Assembly (NCBI GenBank): GCA_012032555.1
Contig: JAAUSR010000034.1
Location: forward strand, 1 to 51,059
Length of the DNA stretch: 51,059 nt
DNA from: Thioploca sp.
Lineage (GTDB): Bacteria > Pseudomonadota > Gammaproteobacteria > Beggiatoales > Beggiatoaceae
Direction of reading: 5' to 3'
Below the pieces are notes generated by a model. It did no database searches. It was given only the letters and a program-made list of their open reading frames with translations, and was not told the origin of the DNA. Positions 32,387 through 40,476 of this stretch are shown piece after piece (position 1 is the stretch's first letter; each line of letters begins with the position of its first letter). Made by a program: the position numbers and the translations under genes.

Positions 32387-33514
32387 TTAGGTCGTATTGT
32401 GCCGATATACATCATACTGTTTATCGTAATGCTCTCGGACACGAGTTGGTTCTGTAAATGGCACCCGCGCTATTTCTTTGCCTTTGCCATCCCAACCAAT
32501 CACTTCATCACCTTCTACCTTAAATTTCTCAATGATACGATTGGTGGCACCAAACAGGAGTAAAGCACCCAGTAGCTGTTTGTCATCTTTTAAGCTACGA
32601 TATAATGTTTTAGCTTTATCGACTTGTGGTCCAAACAATTGTTCTAAAAATCCATCGGGGACGTGGATCGGGGGAATGTAGTACACATTAGGACTGGTAC
32701 CAAATTGTGGATATAACGGTAAAGCTAAGCGACGGATTTTAATGATGTAATCGAGAGGATTATCTTCTCGTGGTTCGCTTTGGGTGGTTAAAAAGCCGTG
32801 CATCCGAATTTTGCCAATACAAGACTCAACGCACAAAGCGACTTCGCCTTGTTCCACACGGGGATAGCAACCGATACATTTTTCACTGGTACGGCTGACT
32901 AAATTAAAAAAGGTTTTTTTGTACGGACAAGCAGCAACACAAGCTTGATAACCCCGGCACCGTTGTTGATCAATCAAAACGATACCATCTTCATCACGTT
33001 TATAAACGGCTTGCCGAGGACAAGCGGCGACGCAAGCCGGATGGGTACAATGATTACAAATTCTAGCCAGGTAAAACATCCACAGCGGATGAATCCCGGT
33101 AAAATGTCCACCTTGTTCCACCGTGCCTGTAATATCGTCTTCACCGAGATTAACGGCGGAATAATCCATTGTTCCGGGTAGATGTCCAGTGGGCAAATCC
33201 AGTGGACCGTGATCTTCAAAAATGGTTTTACTTTTGAGGACATCGCCTTGCCACTGGGCTGGTTCGCGGTGCTCCAGTAACTTTAAGTCCCAACCGGTGG
33301 GATAACCACCATAAGGTTTGGTCTCCACATTATTCCAAAACATACTTTCTTCGCCCTTGCCGCTGGTCCAGCAAGTTTTACAAGCGATAGTACACGTTTG
33401 ACATTCAATACATTTATTAATATCAAACACATAAGCAACTTGTTTTTGGGGTAGCGGGGCATCATAGGGATAAGTCATGTCCCGTCCCAATTGCCAATTA
33501 TGACGTTCAGCCAT
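32387..33514 (-). CDS. Iron-sulfur beta subunit of type II molybdoenzyme
   Basis: The 375 residues carry four Cys clusters of the NarH/SerB/EbdB type: CIECQTCTIACKTCW (about 36-50), CNHCTHPACVAACP (about 158-171), CRGYQACVAACPYKK (about 191-205) and CIGCYPRVEQGEVALCVESC (about 219-238). That gives three [4Fe-4S] and one [3Fe-4S]; the non-Cys position in the third is Tyr, where NarH has Trp. FWNNVETKPYGGYPTGW after the first cluster is shared by nitrite oxidoreductase, perchlorate and ethylbenzene dehydrogenase beta subunits. No signal peptide, so it is exported piggyback with alpha. AGGAG precedes the ATG; the gap to alpha is 14 nt. Confidence 0.95.
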   Translation of the reverse strand: MAERHNWQLGRDMTYPYDAPLPQKQVAYVFDINKCIECQTCTIACKTCWTSGKGEESMFWNNVETKPYGGYPTGWDLKLLEHREPAQWQGDVLKSKTIFEDHGPLDLPTGHLPGTMDYSAVNLGEDDITGTVEQGGHFTGIHPLWMFYLARICNHCTHPACVAACPRQAVYKRDEDGIVLIDQQRCRGYQACVAACPYKKTFFNLVSRTSEKCIGCYPRVEQGEVALCVESCIGKIRMHGFLTTQSEPREDNPLDYIIKIRRLALPLYPQFGTSPNVYYIPPIHVPDGFLEQLFGPQVDKAKTLYRSLKDDKQLLGALLLFGATNRIIEKFKVEGDEVIGWDGKGKEIARVPFTEPTRVREHYDKQYDVYRHNTT

Positions 33515-33528
33515 GATTCATTCTCCTG

Positions 33529-36500
33529 TTAGGCGCGCATGATAAATTGACCGGCGATAAACCGTTTGAGAACATCGCTTTCATAAGTGGGACGTAATCC
33601 CTGTTGTGCCGGTGCCCATAAACCTTCACCATTCAACCCCCCGGCTTCTGCTTTGGTGATTTTAACCATTGATTCGCGTGGCGCCCCAGTGGGACAGTGA
33701 ACATCTGGCACAAAACCTTGCGTCATTTTTTGTCCCAACAGTCCTTTAACATAAAGGGAATCGGTCATCCACGTTGGCTTAAGCCAACCACGCGTACAAC
33801 TTTGATGGCTGCCACTCCGGAAGAGAGATTGATAATTCGTTTCCGGGGTTTTAGCTAAGCCGGTGGGATTGGTTTCCTGACCACGTACCGAACCGAAAGT
33901 CGCGCAATACATGTTGTGCCACATGCGCGTTACCCCACGCGGAGTTCCCGGATAATAACGTGCTCGTACTAACAAGCGGGCAACTTTATAACCTTCGGGA
34001 TTATTTTGCCAATTTCTAAATGGACGGTCATGCGGATCCGCATCAACGTAAACATAATCACCATCTTCTATCCCTAAACCTTTGGCATCTTGAGGATTGA
34101 TATCAACATAAGCCTCGGTAACAAAAGGCATACGTTTATCTCGACGTAACATATCACCAAATGGTCCAAACCAGATGGCGACAATATCGGTATCAACCGC
34201 CGTCGTATGTGCGCCATGCCGATATTTGGGCGTATGGAAAATAAAGTTAAATTGTTCAGCACGGAGGGGATGTTGGCTATTCAGGACTTCCTCAACGGTC
34301 TTGATAACATGCCGACCTTGGCGAATATCAGCCGTAACATTATCCGTAGCAACACCATAATCTTCAGGACGCTTGGGACGCAATAATGGATGCGCTTGGG
34401 CAACAATGACGTTGGGTTCATAGAAAGTGGAATCGATTGGTTCCCGGTGCACAACCATATTTTCGCCGCTATCCCGGAATTCCGGTTCTTCCCGATAAAA
34501 TTCGAGCCGACCAGTTTTGGTGTACCACGGTTTATCTTCATTACCTTGTTCCCAAGCACCAACTTTAGGATAAGTCCGAGTTTGAATGATAGCCGGGATA
34601 CCTGCTGCGGCTTTTTGTTCTAAATCTTCAATTTGATAACCACGAGTGGCATTAGAATGGTCTAAAACGCGCTGAATGTAAGTACGCATCCCGCTATGTT
34701 CTAGAAAATACCAGTAATTCTGATGGCGAGAATCTTCGGTAAGCCGACCAATCGCCCGACTAATTCCAGCAGCCACTTCAACATCAGAGCGGGTATCATG
34801 AATCCGCTTCAGTGGTGTTGCTGGGAAAGTATATAAAAATGGATTAGTGACACTAATAGTCATGTCCGGATATTTAAGTTCTGCCCAACTGTCTACGGCG
34901 AAGACGATATCCGAATATTCGCAACTCGCTGTCCACCACCATTCATTTTGAGCAACAAACTCAACTCGTGATAACGTGTTAATGACAAAATCATAATGAC
35001 CTTTGACGTTACCAATCAGTGAATTGGAATTACTGACATGTACTGCTTTGGTTGGTGTTGGAATATGGGATTTACCGGTGAGTACGGCATCACCAACTCG
35101 TAAAATAGTGTCACCATGATTGAAATAATGAACACTTTCTGGTTTCCAATACATTTTCGGTTGAGCCGGTTTAGTGGCATCCAACTCGATTTGGAAAGGA
35201 TTTTCACCAATAAATTGGGGTAGCCCATTGAAGAAGCTAGCACGATAATTACCCGCATAGCTACCGACATTACCACCGAATTTACCTAAATTACGAGTTA
35301 GCGCCGCGACTAAAAAAATAGTACGATCTTTCAAATCATTGTTGAAAAACTGATTTGGTCCCATTCCCACCGTAAACAGCGTTTTATCCATATTCGCAGC
35401 GATTTGCTGAGCTAAACCGCGTACCGCATCGGCAGGTGCCCAAGTCAGTTTTTCAACCTGTTCCGGTGTGTAACTGCCATCAAGCAATTGCTTAGTAACA
35501 TCAAAAACTGTTCGACAAGCTACCATTTCGCCAGAAGCGAGCGGCACTTGAATTTCACCGGTTAACTGTGGTTGTAAATTTAAAGCAGCAAAATATTTAC
35601 CCACTTGATCGCGATTAACTGCTACCGGTTGCTTTTGAGCCTCATCCCAAAGTACGAAATCACCCCAATTTTGGCGTTGTTGTTCGTCAAATACGATACC
35701 GGGTTGTTGGTGAGTCGGTGGACCTTTATCGCCTACTTTAACCATAGTGGTGTTATTGCTAAGTGTTGCTAACTGATAATTAGCAAATACCTCATTGGCA
35801 CGAAGCATCTCACCAGTATCCATACGAACTAACAAAGGAAGATCGGTATTGGCTTTAACATAAGCTTCATCATATAATTTTTCACTGATCAGCACTTGGG
35901 CAATACCTAGCGCTAATGCCGGGGTAGTACCCGGACGAACAATAATCGCTTCGTCGGCTTTACTAGTAGTGGCACTATATTCAACAGCAATGACGACTAC
36001 TTTAGTGCCTTTCATCCGCGCTTCGGTCATCCAATGTGAATCGGGCATTTTGGTCGTAATCCAATTCATTCCCCAAATCAGCAGCAAGTTAGCATGTTCT
36101 GCGTTACAGAGATCAAAATCAACGGTTTGTTGACCGGTGACCATGGGATGACCGGGTGGTAAGTCAGTATGCCAACTGTAATTATCAAAGCCACGTGCTC
36201 CTAACGCTTTATCTGCACCGCTACCACGGACTTTGTCATCTAATAGAGCCATCGCATTAGCTAACCGATATTGTGCAAACACGCGTGTCATTCCCAACGG
36301 GGGCATGCCACCACGGAATTTTAAAGTTTGCGTACCGGCACCTTGAGTCGCTTCTACCATCAAAGGATCGTAGCCTTGCGCAAGTAAGCGTTGTTTACCT
36401 TCCTCTCCGGAGTAAGTTTGGGCAATATTGATTAAAGCTTTTCCGGCTAATTCAAAAGCTTCATCCCAAGAAGCCGCTACCCAAGAATCACGTCCGCGCT

Positions 36501-37020
36501 GCATGTATTTAGCATCAACAGCACCGGTTTCTGGATGACGTGGAAAACCGGCTTGTACCCACTCTAAAAAACCTTTACGTATCATGGGACGTTTACAACG
36601 TCTATCGCCATAAAAGCGGCGTACTAACGATAATCCTTTTTGACAACAGCGTGGATCCCAACGTTGACTAGCACTATTCCCTTCCAAATCGGTGGCTTTA
36701 TAATAACCGTAAGTGGGCGCAATACGGGTAACCACGCCGTTTTTAACAAATCCTCGTAACAAACAATTGTGCGTATCATTCGGTGCACACAAGAAAGTAA
36801 AAGAAGAATCATAATGATATAAATCTCGGTAAACTTTTTCCCAATCGCGGTTAGGATATTGGGATAATGGATTATCGATGGCTACCGGGGTTAACAACTG
36901 AGTCGCCGCCATGGCACTGTGAGAAAGCCAAGCAGCACTGGCACCGGTAGCTGCCATTTGAAATAAGAAACGACGGCGTGAAATCGCAGTCGATTGATGT
37001 TCGTCAGCGTAATTTGACAT
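33529..37020 (-). CDS. Tat-exported molybdopterin catalytic subunit, type II DMSO reductase family
   Basis: Start ATG 37020 is preceded by AGGAAGAGG; the frame extends 14 codons further without a better site. Of 1163 residues, the first 40 form a Tat signal (SRRRFLFQ, hydrophobic, SAMA). The FS0 region reads [21 protein letters not shown] and then WDPRCCQKG: compared with NarG, C, D, C, C align with its H, C, C, C. The Mo-ligand region is [18 protein letters not shown] with D of PDSHW aligned to the Asp ligand of NarG, so this is type [19 protein letters not shown] and [10 protein letters not shown] support the nitrite oxidoreductase / perchlorate / ethylbenzene dehydrogenase branch. Substrate unknown: nitrate/nitrite, chlorate/perchlorate, selenate or a hydrocarbon are all possible. 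Confidence 0.93.
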   Translation of the reverse strand: MSNYADEHQSTAISRRRFLFQMAATGASAAWLSHSAMAATQLLTPVAIDNPLSQYPNRDWEKVYRDLYHYDSSFTFLCAPNDTHNCLLRGFVKNGVVTRIAPTYGYYKATDLEGNSASQRWDPRCCQKGLSLVRRFYGDRRCKRPMIRKGFLEWVQAGFPRHPETGAVDAKYMQRGRDSWVAASWDEAFELAGKALINIAQTYSGEEGKQRLLAQGYDPLMVEATQGAGTQTLKFRGGMPPLGMTRVFAQYRLANAMALLDDKVRGSGADKALGARGFDNYSWHTDLPPGHPMVTGQQTVDFDLCNAEHANLLLIWGMNWITTKMPDSHWMTEARMKGTKVVVIAVEYSATTSKADEAIIVRPGTTPALALGIAQVLISEKLYDEAYVKANTDLPLLVRMDTGEMLRANEVFANYQLATLSNNTTMVKVGDKGPPTHQQPGIVFDEQQRQNWGDFVLWDEAQKQPVAVNRDQVGKYFAALNLQPQLTGEIQVPLASGEMVACRTVFDVTKQLLDGSYTPEQVEKLTWAPADAVRGLAQQIAANMDKTLFTVGMGPNQFFNNDLKDRTIFLVAALTRNLGKFGGNVGSYAGNYRASFFNGLPQFIGENPFQIELDATKPAQPKMYWKPESVHYFNHGDTILRVGDAVLTGKSHIPTPTKAVHVSNSNSLIGNVKGHYDFVINTLSRVEFVAQNEWWWTASCEYSDIVFAVDSWAELKYPDMTISVTNPFLYTFPATPLKRIHDTRSDVEVAAGISRAIGRLTEDSRHQNYWYFLEHSGMRTYIQRVLDHSNATRGYQIEDLEQKAAAGIPAIIQTRTYPKVGAWEQGNEDKPWYTKTGRLEFYREEPEFRDSGENMVVHREPIDSTFYEPNVIVAQAHPLLRPKRPEDYGVATDNVTADIRQGRHVIKTVEEVLNSQHPLRAEQFNFIFHTPKYRHGAHTTAVDTDIVAIWFGPFGDMLRRDKRMPFVTEAYVDINPQDAKGLGIEDGDYVYVDADPHDRPFRNWQNNPEGYKVARLLVRARYYPGTPRGVTRMWHNMYCATFGSVRGQETNPTGLAKTPETNYQSLFRSGSHQSCTRGWLKPTWMTDSLYVKGLLGQKMTQGFVPDVHCPTGAPRESMVKITKAEAGGLNGEGLWAPAQQGLRPTYESDVLKRFIAGQFIMRA

Positions 37021-37106
37021 AGGTACCTCTTCCTTAGCTGAACTAATTGTTTTTAATAACAATCAGTCTTCAGGTACAATAAATAAACATAATGTGAGAG
37101 TTAATA

Positions 37107-37157
37107 ACGTCAGTAGCATACCTTCAAGCGGTTTCAAATGACTTTGATTTAGATCAA
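37107..37157 (-). promoter_or_regulatory. FNR/Anr-dependent class II promoter of the molybdoenzyme operon
   Basis: TTGATCTAAATCAA at 37144-37157 is a perfect FNR box (TTGAT-N4-ATCAA). On the minus strand 23 bases follow, then TATGCT (37119-37114) as -10 hexamer. With a start near 37107 the box centres at about -41.5, the class II activator position. The leader to ATG 37020 is about 87 nt. This predicts anaerobic induction. Confidence 0.85.
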
Positions 37158-37205
37158 TTTAACTGAGATTATTGGGGTAAATATAAATAAAAAAGGAAAA
37201 CAATT

Positions 37206-37382
37206 ATGGACTCTAACGCTTTATATGAAAAAGATTTTTATGCTTGGATTCAACATCATATTGAATTATTAAAACAAGGTAAGCTCGAACAACTGGATGT
37301 GGAGATTTTAATTGATGAATTAGAAAGTATGGGCAAACGGGATAAACGGGAACTTGTGAGTCATTTTATTATTTTAACCTGA
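37206..37382 (+). pseudogene. DUF29 family protein, truncated by IS insertion
   Basis: AAAAAGGAAAACAATT precedes ATG 37206. The frame reads MDSNALYEKDFYAWIQHHIE, then LLKQGKLEQLDVEILIDELESMGKRDKREL, the strongly conserved DUF29 N-terminus. It stops at 37382 on a TGA formed with the first bases of the IS982-type inverted repeat. DUF29 proteins are about 140 residues; only 58 remain, and no continuation is evident after the IS at 38451, so the 3' half was probably deleted too. The function of DUF29 is unknown; it is common in cyanobacteria and large sulfur bacteria. Confidence 0.85.
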
Positions 37383-38450
37383 GTTCGAGATAATCTCACA
37401 ACTAACCAGTTGTATTCGATAATAAATATAGGTTAACCGTGGTTCAATATAACCAGCTACCCTTATTATCGCTGAAAACGACTCTAGCTTGAGTATGGAG
37501 AGAAAGATTAAGAGAAGGCTTTTTAGGCTGATAAGAGTAAGCAATCAAAGCCGCGACCAGATTGAGCATAAAACCGCTTAAACTACGGTGACGAGAAGGT
37601 TCTAATTGAGAGATATTTTTGAGTTGGTCGTTAATGGTTTCGATGAGGGACCTTTTACGCAGCAAGAGCTTATCAAAATCACTTAAGATTACCGGTTTCA
37701 TGTGGCGACGTTGTCTCGTTATCAATTGTACGCCTTGATCCCAGAGTTCTTCGGCTAAGGTCTTAGAAATATATCCCTTATCACCAAACCGTTTCCCTTT
37801 AATGAATTTGGCCATTTTTCTCAGTCCTTTGCGCTCATCAACCTTACCGGGACCAAAAAACTGACCAATTCTCCTCGATCATCAACTATCAAATGCAGCT
37901 TGAAGCCATAGAACCAGCCGACTGAATCTTTACCCCGCTGAGCGATTCCTTCAAAGGTACGATGACGAGAAATCCGTCGATTATGACAAACTTTTATAGG
38001 TGTAGAATCCACCAAGGCAATCCCTCTTGAAGTCACTCGACGGGTGTGTAAGCGCACAGCGGAATTAAAACGGCTTGACCCAGTTCAACAAAACGATTGT
38101 AGCTAACTCGCTTGGGAAACTCACTGGTTAATACACTAGGCACATGATTGGTATAGTAGTGTTTGAAGTCACGATAATTTGAACCTTGAAAGCGGATAAG
38201 TCATGTCATCACTTCAGCCGGAGACATCTTAACAGAGCGTTGGCGTTTAGTTTTCTGGTCTGGCAACCGGGTGCCTTGCCATGCTGGCAGAAAAACTCGG
38301 CAGAAATCATCGACATCACCGTATATCTCTGTTATATTCACTGAGTATCTCCTGAAAATAGTTGGATTAAGAGAATTTAGGAAACGCTATTATTCCCTAT
38401 TCTTCAGAAGATACCACTACTTGTTTTGATTTTTATATCGAACTCAGGTT
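37376..38450. mobile_element. IS982-family insertion sequence
   Basis: The terminal inverted repeats are AACCTGAGTTCGA at 37376 and its complement ending 38450. The element is 1075 bp and contains one decayed IS982 transposase frame. I see no clear target duplication (left flank ATTATTTT, right flank ATGTTAAG). It interrupts the DUF29 gene. Confidence 0.8.
37444..38341 (-). pseudogene. IS982-type transposase, interrupted
   Basis: A GTG at 38341 behind CAGGAGATACTCA opens an N-terminus reading EIYGDVDDFCRVFLPAW. A TGA at 38201-38203 interrupts it; after LIRFQGSNYRDFKHYY it shifts frame near 38060 into HTRRVTSRGIALVDSTPI, KVCHNRRISRHRTF and GWFYGFKLHLIVDD (first DDE residues), shifts again at the A6 run 37855-37860, and ends with FGDKGYISKTLAEELW, LLRKRSLIETINDQLKNISQLEPSRHRS (last DDE Glu region), LIAYS. 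Order and motifs are those of IS982 transposases of about 290 residues. With one stop and two shifts it is dead as read, though the A-run shift may be a sequence error. Confidence 0.85.
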
Positions 38451-38513
38451 ATGTTAAGTAACTCACTGTAGAAAATATTATAATTTTAAAGAGAATTGTC
38501 CGGAAGGAAAATT

Positions 38514-38579
38514 ATGATGACTAAAAAAAAACCAACGATAGAGACGAGTAAGGAAGTTATTAGCCACATTGAGCGGTAG
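38514..38579 (+). CDS. Very small frame with good ribosome site
   Basis: GGAAGGAAAATT precedes ATG 38514, opening MMTKKKPTIETSKEVISHIE and one Arg before TAG. The 21-codon product may be a start fragment of a gene cut by the IS deletion or a shifted frame (there is an A9 run in codons 3-6), or chance. It faces the ATP-grasp operon from the other strand, so it is not an evident part of it. Confidence 0.25.
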   Translation: MMTKKKPTIETSKEVISHIER

Positions 38580-38614
38580 TTCAACCTACCGAGGTTGCTT
38601 GATAACCGGCGAAA

Positions 38615-39538
38615 TCATCGTAAATACTCGATTATGCCCGTCGCAATATCTTGACCACTATTCTCTTGATAATAACTATAAGCGGGTGAAGGATTCACTT
38701 CAAAGCAGTAATAGTCATTAGCTGGGGTACGCTTCAAATCAATCCCGCATAAGGGAAGATTTAGCATTCGTGATAGGTTCAAACAGCGTGCTGTAATTTC
38801 AGAAGGCAGGTTCATGGGAACCATTTCGATGTCAAGACTCTCTTCGTTAGCATAACGATAATCTATCGCATCAGTAACTATTTCAGTAGCAAACACTTTA
38901 TCACCGACGACATGAACGCGCACATTCGTGCCTGGAACAAAAGCTTGAAACTGAGTCGGCAAATGGCGTACTTTATTTAGTTCGTTCAGTTTGATGTCAC
39001 TTAGGGTTTTAACGATAGAGCGGATGGAACTGACCGATTTATAAATGACCTGTCTATGGCGGCGTAAAAAACGTTTAACTTCTTCATAGTCATTGGTAAT
39101 CAGAGTAATTGGCGTGTTGAAACCAGCACGGTGAATAAATTGTGCTTGGTAAGGCTTAGACATATTTGAACTCATTGCACGATTTCGGTTCATTACTCGA
39201 CAGTCTGTTATTTCTAGCCATTCTGCCAAGGCTGAATGAAAAAAGGCCGATTTTTCGAGACTACCTGAATCTGCTGGGGTTCTGCCACGAGGTTTATTTT
39301 CAGGAAGTTCTTGATAATCCATTAGGCGAGCATATACACCGGTAAAGGTGTGGAGTGACCATTCCATGGGTTGGATTTGAATCGCGCCTTCTGCTCGGCC
39401 ATTTTTAATTTCTAGATGGATATTGGTGTATCGAGTTTCACGTTGGTTGAAGAGAACATACGGTGTATCGGATTGTTCGGCTGCGTCAATAACCAAACGT
39501 AGAGGTGGTTCTGAGGGGATACCGCATAATAAAATCAT
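38615..39538 (-). CDS. ATP-grasp ligase, RimK/graspetide-synthetase-like
   Basis: The 307-residue protein has a pre-ATP-grasp N-terminal domain (MILLCGIPSEPPLRLVIDAA, VYARLMDYQELP) and an ATP-grasp fold. Key segments: NRNRAMSSNMSKPYQAQFI with the K/R that clamps ATP, HRQVIYKSVSSIRS (the ATP-binding Lys and glycine-loop equivalent), FQAFVPGTNVRVHVVGDKVFATEI (conserved R in VRVHVVG), and GIDLKRTPANDYYCFEVNPSP with the metal-binding D, E and N. Ligases of this type join an amine or hydroxyl to an activated carboxylate, as in RimK glutamylation and microviridin-type crosslinking. It overlaps the partner gene by four bases (ATGA) and is the last gene of a four-gene minus-strand cluster. Confidence 0.85.
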   Translation of the reverse strand: MILLCGIPSEPPLRLVIDAAEQSDTPYVLFNQRETRYTNIHLEIKNGRAEGAIQIQPMEWSLHTFTGVYARLMDYQELPENKPRGRTPADSGSLEKSAFFHSALAEWLEITDCRVMNRNRAMSSNMSKPYQAQFIHRAGFNTPITLITNDYEEVKRFLRRHRQVIYKSVSSIRSIVKTLSDIKLNELNKVRHLPTQFQAFVPGTNVRVHVVGDKVFATEIVTDAIDYRYANEESLDIEMVPMNLPSEITARCLNLSRMLNLPLCGIDLKRTPANDYYCFEVNPSPAYSYYQENSGQDIATGIIEYLR

Positions 39539-40398
39539 TTTCGTCTCATCGGTTCGGAGAGAGATTCAATTCGTCTGCTCTCAAGTAACTGAACAATCGC
39601 TGAGATAGCTTCCGTGGTTTGGAGGTGAGGGAACGAATTAACGCGACACACTTTCCAATTCTCAGACGAAGTTATTTGCGCTGATTTACCCACCGAACTG
39701 GCCAATATAACTTCAAGTAGATCACAATCGGCCAGTTTTGCCAAATGGATTACTTGCTCACCATATAAGTCAGTTAAGTTTCCAATCACTTTATCACCAG
39801 CTACTAGCAGACTTTGCCACTGTTCTGATAATGTTTCTAGATAGATCATCGGTTGTCGGCTGGCAGGCAACCAGGTCAATTCTGAATTATTTTTATGCCT
39901 CTGATAGGTGAAGTCAGTCGGTTCTCGAAACCATCGAGGATCAGTGGTGAGATGATAATTTTGAGTGGGTAATCCGGCTTTACCGGCAAGCCACAACCAT
40001 TCCGCATAAGTACGCGTTTGGGTACCTAAACCCGGTGGCGTGACAACATTGATTACCGGACAAGGTAAACTCGTTAGCCAACTAAGACATAATGCGGTCA
40101 TCTCCATGAAAGCGTAATCCTGGTCCACTGTTGTCGCAGCAGCAAAGTGAGGCATCGTCAGTACGACGAGCCGATTAAATACTACCCCGATATTGGTTGA
40201 GTCTAATGTTGTTCCATCACTCAGGCGTATATTCGTGGTAACTTGCGCATTTTCTAAACAATGTGCCCAGTAGGGCGCTAAGACCAATTCTTCGCTTGAT
40301 ACGAGCTTAACTTGACCGGGTCCATGCCGTGCTCGAAGCGCGGCATAGACCCGTAACGCGGTTTCATCACCGAGATGAGCTAAAATCAGAAAATCCAT
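39535..40398 (-). CDS. Pre-ATP-grasp-like partner protein
   Basis: I start at ATG 40398 (MDFLILAHLGDETALRVYAA); the longer frame would need TTG. It is a soluble protein of 287 residues: a Rossmann-like N-terminus (MDFLILAHLGDE, VKLVSSEELV), then VVFNRLVVLTMPHF, DQDYAFMEMTALCLSWLTSLPCPVINVVTPPGLG, which resembles the pre-ATP-grasp segment of RimK-type ligases (N-R near a bound substrate, then W-L and P-V-I-N). ATP-binding Lys and the metal-site E-x-N are not visible, so it is probably not itself a ligase. Coupled by ATGA to the ATP-grasp gene, it likely forms a complex with the ligase or supplies substrate recognition. I know no characterised homologue. Confidence 0.65.
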   Translation of the reverse strand: MDFLILAHLGDETALRVYAALRARHGPGQVKLVSSEELVLAPYWAHCLENAQVTTNIRLSDGTTLDSTNIGVVFNRLVVLTMPHFAAATTVDQDYAFMEMTALCLSWLTSLPCPVINVVTPPGLGTQTRTYAEWLWLAGKAGLPTQNYHLTTDPRWFREPTDFTYQRHKNNSELTWLPASRQPMIYLETLSEQWQSLLVAGDKVIGNLTDLYGEQVIHLAKLADCDLLEVILASSVGKSAQITSSENWKVCRVNSFPHLQTTEAISAIVQLLESRRIESLSEPMRRK

Positions 40399-40476
40399 AT
40401 CATTTGCTGAGGTCAATGGTTGTAAGAACAGCGTGGATTTTTCCTACTCGCGTCATTTCTCTCTATACCAATATTG

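Noticed and set aside
33529-37062. Assignment of the molybdoenzyme to NarG nitrate reductase or SerA specifically
   Set aside because: The FS0 pattern, Tat signal and EbdC-like gamma exclude the cytosolic NarGHI type, and motif memory alone cannot separate Nxr, Pcr, Clr, Ser and Ebd groups.
38201-38203. TGA read as tryptophan in the IS982 transposase
   Set aside because: All other genes use TGA as stop and the transposase carries further frameshifts, so it is decay.
37376-38450. Target-site duplication of the IS982 element
   Set aside because: Flanks ATTATTTT and ATGTTAAG do not give a convincing direct repeat; a deletion after insertion is likely.
38514-38579. 21-codon frame as a precursor peptide for the ATP-grasp enzyme
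   Set aside because: It is on the opposite strand facing the operon, has few acidic or hydroxyl residues in graspetide pattern, and lies next to an IS scar; it may be a gene fragment.
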